Of a DNA stretch of 64,000 bases, positions 1-9,115 are shown one piece after another. This DNA is from Atopobium sp. oral taxon 810 str. F0209 (GTDB lineage: Bacteria; Actinomycetota; Coriobacteriia; Coriobacteriales; Atopobiaceae). Position 1 is the stretch's first letter; each line of letters begins with the position of its first letter. The stretch covers positions 46,343 to 110,342 of the forward strand of contig NZ_KE952934.1 of assembly GCF_000466405.1 (NCBI RefSeq), in the 5' to 3' direction. A model generated the notes under the pieces. That model was not told the origin of the DNA and made no database searches. It was given only the letters and a program-made list of their open reading frames with translations. The position numbers and the translations under genes are program-made.

Positions 1-570
1 ATTGTCCGTCTTGACGCGGCTGGTACGATAACCCATTTCCAGCTCATCAATACCAAGAGTCTGTTGCTCGCCTGTTGGCAAAATTACGCGGATGCAAGAC
101 AGTACATCGGCAATACAACCATCATAGGCACCAGCATTCATAAAGCAGGCACCGCCCACAGATCCTGGAATGCCACAGGCAAACTCAAGACCTGTCAGAC
201 CCAATTCACATGCCATCTCGGACGCCTCACGCAAAGGCACACCCGCCTCGCAGGTCAACAGCTCGTCATCGGCAGTAACGCCTGTCAGACCATCCGCAAG
301 ACCAATGATCACGCCACGATAACCCTCATCAGCAACAAGCAGATCAGAGCCCTTGCCTAACACAAAATACGGCACTTCTCGCTCGCGACAAATCTCAAGA
401 ATCTCAGCAAGTTCAGCCGCATCCTCAGGAATCACGTACAGGTCGGCGGGACCACCAATCTTGAAAGTCGTATGCTCACTCATAGGTTCATTGAGAAGAA
501 CATCTTCTTCTCCTACTATCGAGCGAAACTTCCACGCCAGACCCTCAAGGTCATAAGCAGACTCCGACAT
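1..570 (-). CDS. murB: UDP-N-acetylenolpyruvoylglucosamine reductase MurB, 3' end cut off
   Basis: MurB makes UDP-N-acetylmuramate in cytoplasmic peptidoglycan precursor synthesis, using NADPH and FAD. The 190 visible codons hold the N-terminal FAD-binding half: a TTFKIGGPAD motif near residues 37-46, GKGSDLL, then IPGSVGGACFMNAGAY, the classic flavin pyrophosphate loop. The ATG at 570 begins the ORF. The C-terminal substrate domain lies beyond position 1. The gene is last in a same-strand run with azlC and azlD, 58 nt after azlD, so co-transcription is possible. The family call is secure; the type of MurB cannot be decided without the C-terminus. Confidence 0.95.
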   Translation of the reverse strand, partial: MSESAYDLEGLAWKFRSIVGEEDVLLNEPMSEHTTFKIGGPADLYVIPEDAAELAEILEICREREVPYFVLGKGSDLLVADEGYRGVIIGLADGLTGVTADDELLTCEAGVPLREASEMACELGLTGLEFACGIPGSVGGACFMNAGAYDGCIADVLSCIRVILPTGEQQTLGIDELEMGYRTSRVKTDN

Positions 571-628
571 CGTACTCCCGTCCTCGCGGTATAAGACATA
601 ACTAGTTTGACAGATTTGGGCTGCTTCG

Positions 629-958
629 TCACACCAACCAAAGTAGGGCAGCATAGGCAAGCATACCCACAACAGCACTCCAAATGAGCGATCCCGTCTT
701 TTTTGCAACAAGAATGACTGGCAGCGCAGCCACAAAAGGCAGTATCCCTGCTTTGGGATCACCCATCAACACATCGGGCTGGATAAGGTCATTTGCCACC
801 AACGCCGCAAAAGCGGCTACTGGTATCAATGAAAATGCCCCTTCAACACGCTCTGGCAGAGTACGTCCTTTAAGCAACAAAATAGGCGCCACACGACAAA
901 CGAGCATCTCAAGCAAAACGCCCGCATAAATAAGAAGGTAGCTCGCATAGGGACTCAT
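629..958 (-). CDS. azlD: AzlD-type branched-chain amino acid export subunit
   Basis: This 109-residue protein is almost wholly hydrophobic, with about four predicted membrane helices, the usual size for AzlD. Known relatives pair with AzlC to export branched-chain amino acids or their analogues. Its ATG overlaps the end of the upstream azlC-like gene by 4 nt (ATGA type), a common sign of translational coupling in this pair. The family call rests on size, hydropathy and partner; the transported substrate is not shown by the sequence. Confidence 0.85.
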   Translation of the reverse strand: MSPYASYLLIYAGVLLEMLVCRVAPILLLKGRTLPERVEGAFSLIPVAAFAALVANDLIQPDVLMGDPKAGILPFVAALPVILVAKKTGSLIWSAVVGMLAYAALLWLV

Positions 959-1635
959 GATTTCACCGCCCCATACACCGTACCCGCTATAACGCCAAGC
1001 AATGCCCCGATAAAAACTGCAAGCCCACCCAATCCCACAAGTTTACAGGCAGCAACACCCAACACAGCCACTACCAGCGCAACTACTGCCTCAATGCGCA
1101 TTTGCTGACCTACCAACAGACAAATAAAAATACTTGTCATTGCAAAAGAGGTAATCTCGGTTGGCAATGCAAGCAAGGGTCCGACCATTGCACCGACACA
1201 GTTTGCCGTCGCCCAAGAAAACATACTTTCAAGATTTATCGCCAACGCATCTTGAGGAGTCCAGTCCTCACCAACGCGTGAGAGCTTGTCGAGATTGATA
1301 CCAAACGTTTCGTCAGTTACCGTGGCCGAAAAAATCACCGTAAGCAGCCTGCTCGCCTTACGAAAAAAAGGTGCAAAAGCTGCCGAATAAAGTACTTGGC
1401 GCGTATTAACTAGCGAAATCGAAGCAATAATTGCAAGCGGACTTGCCCCTGCAAGCACCATATTAGGAAACATAAACTGGCCCGCACCTGAATAGACCGT
1501 TGCACTCACAACAAAACAAGCCCATGCCGGAACGCCCACCTGAGCCGCAAGAATGCCACTCGGCAGACCAATGGCCAAGTAACCCAACATGACAGGCAAT
1601 GCCACAGGAACCGTTTTTTTAAGTCTCTTAATCAT
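955..1635 (-). CDS. azlC: AzlC-type amino acid permease subunit
   Basis: A multi-pass membrane protein of 226 residues that begins with a short basic stretch, then a GLPSGILAAQVG segment and a helix pair that matches the AzlC family (branched-chain amino acid efflux). TDETFGIN near the middle is also typical of this family. An in-frame upstream start at 1692 exists, but it would overlap rsmJ and add a cysteine/arginine-rich tail; the ATG at 1635 gives the normal AzlC N-terminus and is preferred. It is followed with a 4-nt overlap by azlD. Confidence 0.88.
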   Translation of the reverse strand: MIKRLKKTVPVALPVMLGYLAIGLPSGILAAQVGVPAWACFVVSATVYSGAGQFMFPNMVLAGASPLAIIASISLVNTRQVLYSAAFAPFFRKASRLLTVIFSATVTDETFGINLDKLSRVGEDWTPQDALAINLESMFSWATANCVGAMVGPLLALPTEITSFAMTSIFICLLVGQQMRIEAVVALVVAVLGVAACKLVGLGGLAVFIGALLGVIAGTVYGAVKS

Positions 1636-1663
1636 GCAGAATATTCTAATAGCTTGAGACACC

Positions 1664-2356
1664 TTATTGCGACAAAGTGTGCGGCGGCACAATTACATCA
1701 AAGCGCACCGCTTTACCCGAAAGACTGTAACTAGGACGCGAAGCCGCAAGCGTTGGTGCCTTGATAGGTCGCTTAATAACCACTTTACGCGGGTTTGCTG
1801 CAAGCGCCGCATATAACAGTGCTACTTCATCAGTGCAAGGCTGCTCAAGATGATGTAAAAGTTGGAATTTCTTCTTAACTGCAGCTGACTTGGTACGACC
1901 TGGAAACATTGGGTCAAGATACACTACATCTGCCTTGTTTACCCAGCCGGGCAAGGCGCCAATACTGTCTTCTTCAAAGAGTTGCATACGCGCAATAACA
2001 GGTGCCAACTGAGGCAAATTCGCCGCTCGTTGCAAACCGTCACGCAACAATGCCGCAATGACTGCATCGCTTTCAAAAAGCAAAACCTTACAACCGGCAG
2101 CAGCAAGAAGCAGCGAATCTTCACCCAGACCCGCTGTGGCATCAATCACTACAGCTTGTGTAACACCTTTGATACGCGCTGCTCGCACCAATAATTCATG
2201 CGCCAGCCGATCCTGTCGCAGACGCGGTAGCAGAGCCGTAAAATCACAACTCAACTCCATTGTGCCGTCAGTTAAGACCAAACCACATTCGCCTTTAGTG
2301 AGTTCGAGTCCTGCTTGTCTTGCTTTCTGCTGTGCTTGCCTTAAGTCTGCGTCCAT
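1664..2356 (-). CDS. rsmJ: RsmJ-like 16S rRNA (guanine-N2) methyltransferase
   Basis: RsmJ methylates guanine 1516 of 16S rRNA in E. coli with S-adenosylmethionine. The 230-residue protein has the SAM-binding motif DATAGLGEDS, an acidic residue at the end of the next strand (LLFESD), and the family block YLDPMFPGRTKSA followed by a KKKFQLLHHL segment, which is diagnostic of RsmJ rather than of general methyltransferases. A TTG one codon pair upstream is possible, but the ATG at 2356 is preferred. It lies between degV and azlC on the same strand. RsmJ is best known from Gammaproteobacteria, so its presence here is notable. Confidence 0.85.
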   Translation of the reverse strand: MDADLRQAQQKARQAGLELTKGECGLVLTDGTMELSCDFTALLPRLRQDRLAHELLVRAARIKGVTQAVVIDATAGLGEDSLLLAAAGCKVLLFESDAVIAALLRDGLQRAANLPQLAPVIARMQLFEEDSIGALPGWVNKADVVYLDPMFPGRTKSAAVKKKFQLLHHLEQPCTDEVALLYAALAANPRKVVIKRPIKAPTLAASRPSYSLSGKAVRFDVIVPPHTLSQ

Positions 2357-2380
2357 CAAATTGCCTGTACAAAGCTATGC

Positions 2381-3262
2381 CTATACGCGTTTGGCAAAGA
2401 AAGACACTGCAATAGCACCAGGACCAGCATGCGTACCAATAGTGGCACCCATAGGCCAAACGGGCGGCTTGCTTGCAGTACCCTCCCAAAGGTGATGGTT
2501 GTCATTGATGTATTTCTCGGCAAGATGCGCAGAGGTGCCGGCATAGCCCACATTAATAGGCAGCTCGTAATCGATACCGCCCACCTCTTCAATCTTTTGG
2601 TTGAGCAGGTTTTTGCCATTTTTGGAGCCGCGCGCTTTGCCCAAAATACCTACAACGCCATCACGAACCTCAACTACGGGCTTGATAGAAAGCAGGGTAC
2701 CCACCGCAGCAGCGCCTCCTGTAAGACGGCCTCCGCGACGCAGATACTCAAGCGTGTCAAGCAATACCACAATGCGCAAATCGCGCTTGCGCAGCTCGAG
2801 CTCCTTGACAATTTGCTCGCAGCTCATACCTTCGCCAGCCATGCGCAGCGCCCACTCTACTAGCGCACGCTGACCCACACAGGCTGAACCCGAATCAATG
2901 ATATGCACGCGCGCCGCATACTCAGGATCGCTCGCTGCAATTTCGGAAAGTGCTAGCTGAGCGCTCTGATAGGTACCTGAGAGTCCAGATGCGAGTGTAA
3001 TGACTACAACATCATCATTGGCCTCGCGAGCTGCCAGATACGCATCACGAAAAAGACCGGGGGCAGGCTGGCTTGTCTTGGGCAAGGCATCCGTTTCAAC
3101 CAGCAACTCGTAAAAACGCTGCGGAGTCAAATCGACACCGTCAGAATAGACTTTTGCAGTTGCACCTTCACCAAAGGTAATGGACAGAGGAACAACCTCA
3201 AGGCCTTGTTGAGAACCTTGAGCAATATCGGATGCGGAGTCGGTAATGATGCGGATTGACAT
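2381..3262 (-). CDS. DegV family fatty-acid-binding protein
   Basis: DegV proteins bind a fatty acid and in several Gram-positive bacteria act as the binding partner (FakB) of a fatty acid kinase. The 293 residues start with the canonical RIITDSASDI, then have the TSQPAPG motif near residue 80 that contacts the carboxylate, ASGLSGTYQSA near 110, and DTLEYLRRGGRL near 165, all hallmarks of the fold. No FakA-like kinase is encoded nearby. It is the first gene of the minus-strand run toward rsmJ. Length and motifs are complete. Confidence 0.93.
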   Translation of the reverse strand: MSIRIITDSASDIAQGSQQGLEVVPLSITFGEGATAKVYSDGVDLTPQRFYELLVETDALPKTSQPAPGLFRDAYLAAREANDDVVVITLASGLSGTYQSAQLALSEIAASDPEYAARVHIIDSGSACVGQRALVEWALRMAGEGMSCEQIVKELELRKRDLRIVVLLDTLEYLRRGGRLTGGAAAVGTLLSIKPVVEVRDGVVGILGKARGSKNGKNLLNQKIEEVGGIDYELPINVGYAGTSAHLAEKYINDNHHLWEGTASKPPVWPMGATIGTHAGPGAIAVSFFAKRV

Positions 3263-3579
3263 AGTTTACCTCCACTTCACTGCCGACCAAAGGACCGGCA
3301 TTCGTGCCTGTAATTCACCTAACAAGTGCATTTTGACGCGAAAAACCTTACCTAAACGCTAAAAAGCCTCAACTCAAATGCAAAAAAGCCCTAACCTAAA
3401 CGCAAAAAACTCAACTCAAACGCTTCTTAATAGGATAATCGAACAGCAAATGTGCCGTCTACTTCCTTGAAATCCGTCTACTTCCTTGAAATGATAGTAT
3501 GAGCCAACAATGTTTGCGGTAAAAGTATGAGCCCTTTAATTATTTGGCGTGGGTAAGTAGCCCGCACCAAGGTTGCAAC
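3263..3579. repeat. Intergenic region with a perfect 19-bp tandem duplication
   Basis: The divergent gap between the degV and OPT genes holds no convincing gene. A 19-bp unit beginning CCGTCTACTTCC occurs twice head to tail at 3455-3473 and 3474-3492 with no mismatch. Before it, 3330-3420 is A-rich with imperfect repeats of AACTCAAA(C/T)GC and CTAAACGC. Promoters for both genes should lie here, but no clear -35/-10 pair could be assigned. Confidence 0.6.
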
Positions 3580-5289
3580 ATGTCAAGGGCAACTGACGAA
3601 AGGTTGGATGTGAAAACTGAAGTCCCAACAAGCTCTCCTGAAAAGCCCACGATTGGTGAGACTCCTCGTGAACTTACTGTCACTGGCCTCATAATAGGCA
3701 TCATTGGCTGTGTCATCATCACAGCCTCATCTGTCTATACCGCGCTTAAAATGGGTGCGCTCCCTTGGCCGACGATTTTTACCTCAATTACGGCACTCAC
3801 TTTGCTGCGCGCTTTTGGTCATCGCAGCTTGAGTGAGGCAAACGTCACACAGATCATTATGTCTGCAGGCTCAATGGTTGCTGGTGGTCTCGCATTTACC
3901 ATTCCAGCAGCTTGGATGCTCGGTATGGCTGACCGCGTAAGCTGGGTAGTAATGCTGCTAGTGGCACTAGGCGGTACATTGCTGGGTCTCAGCTGGACAG
4001 CACTCTTTCGCCGTCGTTTAGTGGAGCGCTCTGGATTGGAATACCCCATCGGTATTGCTGCAGCTCAAACACTAGAAGCAAGTACGGCTGGTGGTAGTAC
4101 AGGCAAAAAACTCTTTGGCTCAATGGCAGTAGCTGGCCTTTGGAGCATTGCGCGCGATGTATTGGCTCTCATGCCTCCCATCGTGGCTCAGTTGCCCATC
4201 CCTGGCATTGCATTTGGCATCTATAACTCACCAATGATGCTTTCTGTCGGCTTTCTTGTAGGCGGTAGCGCTGTGGCGTTTTGGTTGGGCGGTGCCCTGT
4301 TTGCCAACTTTGGTCTCACGGTGGGCGGCACTGCACTGGGACTTTGGGACCTCGCTACAGCAAGCCGCATTGTGCCAAGTTTGGGTATGGGTCTGATGAT
4401 GGGATCTGGTGCAGGCGTTATTGTCAAGGACATCATTCCTCAGTTCATTCACTTCCTGCGTGAATCCAAGCATGGCGATGCAGCTCAGAGTAGCGATACT
4501 GCTGAGTCTTCTTGGCTCTCTCGTACCGACGCAGGCGCCTTAGGTTTGCTGGTAGCTGCAGCGGCACTGCTCATTTGCTTTGGCTTGGGGCTAGGTCCTG
4601 TAGCAACACTCGTTATTGTGGCGCTAAGCTTTGTGACCACTATCATGAGTGCACAGTCTGTTGGCCAAACTGGCATCGATCCAATGGAAATTTTTGGCCT
4701 TATTGTTTTGCTGGCCATTGCTGCTTTGGGAGAAGCTGATGAAGTTAAGCTTTTCTTCGTCGCAGGTATTGTGGCTGTTGCTTGTGGTCTTGCGGGCGAT
4801 GTTATGAGCGACTTCAAGACGGGTCAGCTCCTGGGTACCAGCCCTCGTGCCATGTGGAAGGGTCAGGCTATCGGTGCTCTGCTTGGCTGCATAATTTCGG
4901 TTGCTGTCATGGCAGCACTGCTTGCGGCACATGGTGCAGACGCTTTTGGTCCTGGCAAGGAATTTGTCTCGGCTCAAGCTTCTGTTGTAGCAACAATGGT
5001 TGCCGGCATCCCAAGCCTACCTGCCTTTATCACCGGTATTGTTGTAGGAGTAGTATTGCACTGCTTTGGTCTACCCTCAATGATGTTGGGGCTGGGTGTT
5101 TACCTGCCGCTTTATCTGTCGCTCACCGCTCCTATTGGTGCACTTGTCAAGTTTATCTATGACCGCATACGTCCTCAGGGCAAGGGTGAAGAAGACGGTA
5201 TTGTCATAGCCTCTGGTCTGCTTGGTGGAGAATCCATCGTCGGCGTTGTGATCGCATTGATTGCTGTCGCCACTGGTTTGCTTGCCTAA
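3580..5289 (+). CDS. OPT family oligopeptide transporter
   Basis: A 569-residue membrane protein with many hydrophobic segments, matching the oligopeptide transporter (OPT/YSL) family, which imports peptides with protons. Seen here are the N-terminal ELTVTGLIIGIIGC helix, an SVYTALKMGALPWPT loop, SGLEYPIGIAAAQTLEA near residue 160, and the late FGLPSMMLGLGVYLPL block, the typical OPT signature. The ATG at 3580 follows AAGG; an in-frame TTG at 3544 would add 12 residues. The gene stands alone on the plus strand and ends just before a GC-rich hairpin. Confidence 0.9.
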   Translation: MSRATDERLDVKTEVPTSSPEKPTIGETPRELTVTGLIIGIIGCVIITASSVYTALKMGALPWPTIFTSITALTLLRAFGHRSLSEANVTQIIMSAGSMVAGGLAFTIPAAWMLGMADRVSWVVMLLVALGGTLLGLSWTALFRRRLVERSGLEYPIGIAAAQTLEASTAGGSTGKKLFGSMAVAGLWSIARDVLALMPPIVAQLPIPGIAFGIYNSPMMLSVGFLVGGSAVAFWLGGALFANFGLTVGGTALGLWDLATASRIVPSLGMGLMMGSGAGVIVKDIIPQFIHFLRESKHGDAAQSSDTAESSWLSRTDAGALGLLVAAAALLICFGLGLGPVATLVIVALSFVTTIMSAQSVGQTGIDPMEIFGLIVLLAIAALGEADEVKLFFVAGIVAVACGLAGDVMSDFKTGQLLGTSPRAMWKGQAIGALLGCIISVAVMAALLAAHGADAFGPGKEFVSAQASVVATMVAGIPSLPAFITGIVVGVVLHCFGLPSMMLGLGVYLPLYLSLTAPIGALVKFIYDRIRPQGKGEEDGIVIASGLLGGESIVGVVIALIAVATGLLA

Positions 5290-5298
5290 CGTCTAAGC

Positions 5299-5332
5299 GT
5301 GGCGCGCGTCGCAGACTGTAGGCGCGCGCCAC
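5299..5332 (+). terminator. GC-rich hairpin after the OPT gene
   Basis: Ten-base perfect inverted arms (GTGGCGCGCG and CGCGCGCCAC) with a 14-nt loop start 10 nt after the stop codon. No U-run follows, so it is either a factor-assisted terminator or a 3' stabilising stem. Confidence 0.55.
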
Positions 5333-5403
5333 AACTCCGCGCCATCCTCAACCCCACACCACTCGCGCAACCCCGCATCGCTCGCGCAGCCTCACATCAC
5401 AAA

Positions 5404-5474
5404 GGGTTCATTTTTCTCCGATTCTCAAATTGAAACCTGCGCATTTGCAATTTCGAACGACGGTTTTGAACCGC
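5404..5474. repeat. Diverged copy of the GGTTCA palindromic element
   Basis: This stretch begins GGTTCATTTTTC and ends GTTTTGAACC, with the core ACCTGCGCATTT inside. The same core (in reverse) is at 24056-24067, and a close variant is found in the elements at 24199 and 30497. It seems an older, decayed member of the dispersed intergenic element family. Confidence 0.5.
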
Positions 5475-5622
5475 CTGTATAAATGAGCAGCAAAAGACAA
5501 GCAGATTGCTTATATTTCAGATGAACTTAAGAAAAGCTTAGGGAATCACATACCTCTTGACTAGGTTTGGGCACCATCATAGTGTCATCGACAAACAGCA
5601 CAGGTGTTCAAGGAGGGACATC

Positions 5623-6861
5623 ATGTGGGAACGTTATGAACTAAAGGAAAAGGCCAAGAGTAGTCTTCGTGCCAACTATTGGAAGACCGTCCTAGTTGCT
5701 TTTTTGGTAGCAGCAATTGCAGGAGCTGGCATGGGTGCTGGCGCTGTTTCAGCTGCTAATGCGGCACTTCAGGGTGCCGTAGCGGGCGCTGGCAGCGCAG
5801 GTTATGCAGGTTATGTCTCAACTGAACACTACACCAGTAGCGACCCAGAATTTTTCAACGACTTCGATACAGACTCCGAATACGGCTTTGGGGAGGATTC
5901 TGGATATAACTTTGGCGAAGATGAGGATAGCTTCGTCATGAATAACTCAGATATGACCTTCCATCACCACAAGTACGCCGATTCATCCCTGCCTGCCATT
6001 GCACTTCTACCCGTTATTACTTTGATTATCCTGATAATTGTTGTGGCTATCGGCGCTGCAGCCGCGTTGCAAATTCTTATCTACAACCCCTTGCGTGTTG
6101 GTATTAGCCGCTTTTTCCTGCGCAATCTCAATCAGCCAGCCAATGTAGCCGAGGTTGGTCGTGGCTTTGACCGCAACTTTACCGAAAACTTCAAAACGCT
6201 CTTCTTTATGGATCTGTACATCTTTGGTTGGTCCCTGTTACTAGTCATCCCCGGTATCATCAAGTTCTACGAGTACCGCATGATTCCTTACCTGTTGGCA
6301 GATGACCCCACCATGACCCGCGAGCGTGCTTTTGCCGAGAGCCGTCAGATGATGGACGGTAATAAGTGGCAGACCTTTATACTGGACCTATCCTTTATCC
6401 CTTGGCATCTGCTCGCTGGCTTGACCTTGGGCATTCTCGACATCTTTTATGTTGAGCCCTACATTCAGATGACTTACGCTGCTCTCTACGAGGCTCTACG
6501 CTATGGCACAAACCCGTCTTCCTTGCCTTTTGCTGTGGATGAGCAAAACAACAGTTGGGACGGTTCCGCCGACCATGTTCCAGTACCCCCTATGGTAAGT
6601 TATCCCATAAGCACCATTTCTGTAGTCCCAACTCCTATCGAAACTCCTGCCGATGAAGATTTCACTCCAGAAGTACCCGATACAGAACAATCCACTGAAA
6701 TCGCCAATGATGAGAGCACCGCTGGTGACGAGGATACTGCTGATGGTGAAGACGCCGCTGGTGATGAAGGCGCCGCTAACGATAAGGGTGCCGAAAGCAA
6801 CGAGGACGATAGTCCTAATAGCCCTAGTGCAAGCGATACCGACGAAACGGCGCTCCTCTAA
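5623..6861 (+). CDS. DUF975 membrane protein with acidic tail
   Basis: The 412-residue protein starts WERYELKEKAKSSL, the usual opening of DUF975 membrane proteins, followed by a first helix (about residues 20-45), an acidic extracellular-looking insert (about 60-120), and several further helices ending near residue 300. The last 100 residues are low-complexity and acidic, built on degenerate (D/A)GDE(D/G)(A/T)A units. The start at 5623 is fixed by AGGAGGG seven bases upstream; the longer ORF from 5557 lacks a site. The function of DUF975 is unknown. It lies 117 nt before a two-component pair on the same strand. Confidence 0.82.
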   Translation: MWERYELKEKAKSSLRANYWKTVLVAFLVAAIAGAGMGAGAVSAANAALQGAVAGAGSAGYAGYVSTEHYTSSDPEFFNDFDTDSEYGFGEDSGYNFGEDEDSFVMNNSDMTFHHHKYADSSLPAIALLPVITLIILIIVVAIGAAAALQILIYNPLRVGISRFFLRNLNQPANVAEVGRGFDRNFTENFKTLFFMDLYIFGWSLLLVIPGIIKFYEYRMIPYLLADDPTMTRERAFAESRQMMDGNKWQTFILDLSFIPWHLLAGLTLGILDIFYVEPYIQMTYAALYEALRYGTNPSSLPFAVDEQNNSWDGSADHVPVPPMVSYPISTISVVPTPIETPADEDFTPEVPDTEQSTEIANDESTAGDEDTADGEDAAGDEGAANDKGAESNEDDSPNSPSASDTDETALL

Positions 6862-6978
6862 GCAAGACTCGCCTAACGCTGAGCTTGCATATTACTTTCT
6901 AGCGTTACCATTTGTCTTGAGACGCGCCGCCCGGGCATTGCGCTCGAGCGGCGCCCGTGTAGTTAAAGGGGAAATCAC

Positions 6979-7746
6979 ATGAGCAGCAATGAGCGCCGTT
7001 GCATCTTGATTGCAGATGATGAAGCAGAGATTCGCGAAGTTTTACGTCTCTACCTAGAAAATGCTGGTTTTCAGGTAGTAGAAGCAGCAGATGGTCAAGA
7101 AGCACTAGATGCTCTTGCAACTCAACCCATTGACTTGTGCCTATTGGACATCATGATGCCCAAGGTTAATGGTTATGAGGTTCTACGTCAGCTGCGTGCC
7201 ACAGCACCCACACCCGTAATTTTGATTTCGGCAAAGGGTCAAGATGCTGAGCGCGTCATTGGTCTGGATTTAGGCGCCGATGACTATTTGGTCAAACCTT
7301 TTAATCCTCTAGAAGCAGTCGCACGCTCCAATGCATTAATGCGCCGCGTTTACGCTATTGACGCACAGCCTCTCCCCTCCCAGCCTGTAGCTACAGAAAT
7401 AGCGGGTACCAATACAGCCACAGCATCCACTCAAACTGAGAGTGACGCAAATCGCCAGCTCAGCGTGAGAGACCTTGTACTTGACTTAGATGCCTGTGAA
7501 CTCACCCGTGCGAGCGAACCCATCGAACTCACTTCGGTAGAATTCCGTGTGATGGAACTTTTAATGGAACACCCTGGACGCGTTTTTACCAAACAGCAAA
7601 TTTACGAGAAAGGCTGGGGAGAGACCTACATGGCTGCTGAAAATAACGTCATGGTATGCATTAGCAAGCTTCGCGCCAAGCTCTCCGACGATGCAAATGC
7701 CTATATCCGCACCATTCGTGGTCTTGGCTACCGTCTGGAGCGCTAG
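6979..7746 (+). CDS. OmpR/PhoB-type response regulator (first pair)
   Basis: A 255-residue regulator with an N-terminal receiver domain: acidic pair near residues 13-14, phosphoacceptor Asp57 in LCLLDIMMPK, and the conserved KP at the end of the receiver (VKPFNP). A Ser/Thr/Ala-rich linker (about 130-150) leads to a winged-helix DNA-binding domain ending in IRTIRGLGYRLER. The start follows AGGGGAAATCAC. The kinase gene begins 3 nt after the stop, so the two form a transcription unit. The target genes are not known; a second pair and the acyl-transfer operon lie directly downstream. Confidence 0.95.
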   Translation: MSSNERRCILIADDEAEIREVLRLYLENAGFQVVEAADGQEALDALATQPIDLCLLDIMMPKVNGYEVLRQLRATAPTPVILISAKGQDAERVIGLDLGADDYLVKPFNPLEAVARSNALMRRVYAIDAQPLPSQPVATEIAGTNTATASTQTESDANRQLSVRDLVLDLDACELTRASEPIELTSVEFRVMELLMEHPGRVFTKQQIYEKGWGETYMAAENNVMVCISKLRAKLSDDANAYIRTIRGLGYRLER

Positions 7747-7749
7747 GTT

Positions 7750-8784
7750 ATGGCACACAACACCGAGCCAAAAGTACCACCTAACAACGTCAATGAACTT
7801 GGATCCTTTAACAAGTATCTCAGCGTTAGGTTTTTGTTGGTATGTAGTTTGGTGGTCTTTGTCGAATGGATTGTTTGGCCCTTCGCTAACAGAATTGTTT
7901 TCCGACATTCCTTTTCACTTATCAACTCGGCAATTCAGGGTAATTCAGCAGCTTGGAGTCACGGCATCGCCACTTTACTCTTTGGCATGTCGTTGATATT
8001 GGCTCCCCTTATTATTGGTTCATTGCTTTTTGTTCGCATGATAGAACGTCGCGTCAAGCAGGAGCAGCATAAACGCGATCTTGAACAAGCAAAACTCTAC
8101 GCAAGACGCAATCTCATGATTACCGATATGGCTCACGATTTGCGCACACCCGTAATGAGCATTGGCGGTCTTGCTCAGGCACTGGCAGATGGTCTAGTAA
8201 GTAAACCTGACGACCAAGAACGTTATCTGCGCTCCATCCAAGCAAAGGCTGCCCGCATGGGTCGTCTGACTGATGTACTTTTTGATTTTACCAAGCTCGA
8301 AAGCGAGGGCTATACCCTCAGTCGTAAGCGATGCGACCTACCCCAAATCGTACTGAGAGAAGCGGCTGCTAGTTATACCGATGCTGAAGAAGCAGGAATA
8401 ACACTTGAGGTAGAGGTACCTGAGGCTCCACTTCCCATCTATGCTGATGCGCATCAACTCGGTCGCGTTTTTGCCAACCTCATCACCAATGCCATCAGGC
8501 ACAATCCCGCTGGTACCACCATCTACGTGGGACTTGTTCGTCTTGCAGGAGCTGTGACTATCGTTATCGGCGATACAGGTGTGCCAATCGCTGGAGATAC
8601 GGATGCACTTTTTGAACCTTTTTCACGCGGTGATATGGCACGCAGCACTAGTTCAAGTGGTAGTGGGCTGGGTCTTTCCATTGCAAAAAAGATCGTCGAC
8701 CTTCATGGATACCAAATACGCCTCGATCAGCCATACGGATGGCTCACCAAGGCGTTTGTAGTAACTTGCACTATTGAAGACTAA
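7750..8784 (+). CDS. Sensor histidine kinase (first pair)
   Basis: A 344-residue membrane kinase with two predicted helices (about 27-50 and 72-96) flanking a very short external loop, then a dimerisation domain with His129 in DMAHDLRTPVMS and an ATPase domain with the N box NLITNAIRHNP, G1 GDTGVP and G2 GSGLGLSIAKK. The short extracytoplasmic loop of about 22 residues is typical of intramembrane-sensing kinases that often report cell-envelope or peptide-antibiotic stress; that role is inferred. No HAMP domain is evident. Confidence 0.93.
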   Translation: MAHNTEPKVPPNNVNELGSFNKYLSVRFLLVCSLVVFVEWIVWPFANRIVFRHSFSLINSAIQGNSAAWSHGIATLLFGMSLILAPLIIGSLLFVRMIERRVKQEQHKRDLEQAKLYARRNLMITDMAHDLRTPVMSIGGLAQALADGLVSKPDDQERYLRSIQAKAARMGRLTDVLFDFTKLESEGYTLSRKRCDLPQIVLREAAASYTDAEEAGITLEVEVPEAPLPIYADAHQLGRVFANLITNAIRHNPAGTTIYVGLVRLAGAVTIVIGDTGVPIAGDTDALFEPFSRGDMARSTSSSGSGLGLSIAKKIVDLHGYQIRLDQPYGWLTKAFVVTCTIED

Positions 8785-9037
8785 GACTGGCTCGATACAC
8801 TAACCTTGCGTCAGGCCCTAGTCTGCCCAGAACATTTGAACTCAAACACCCATTTTCACAATGTGTTAGCCCTTCACATTTCCTTAATTACAATGCAAGC
8901 CTCTTCATTAAGGCGCATATTGATAGCAAAACAGCGCATACGTAATATATGGCCATCCTTTACAAGCTATAAATATTAAGACTGCAGTTCATTTAGGCTA
9001 TTTTTCTCATTTCTTAAGAAAGCGTAAGCTTAGATGT

Positions 9038-9059
9038 AAGGTTTTCCTAAGATTTTCCT
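9038..9059 (+). promoter_or_regulatory. Candidate response-regulator box (two 7-bp repeats, 4-bp spacing)
   Basis: TTTTCCT occurs twice with AAGA between, inside an 11-bp tandem unit (AAG[G/A]TTTTCCT). This 7+4+7 pattern is the architecture bound by PhoB/OmpR-type regulators. It sits 57-78 nt upstream of the second response regulator start, after the small palindromes TTCTTAAGAA and TAAGCTTA (about 9011-9032). The rest of the 331-nt gap 8785-9115 is AT-rich and holds no gene. Confidence 0.5.
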
Positions 9060-9115
9060 CCTACCATTAAAGCCGTTTCTTATCACATTGCTGCATGTAG
9101 AGAGAGGCTTTAGTC

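Noticed and set aside
2058..2495. A 145-codon plus-strand frame across rsmJ and degV
   Set aside because: It overlaps two genes with clear motifs on the other strand and shows no protein-family signal.
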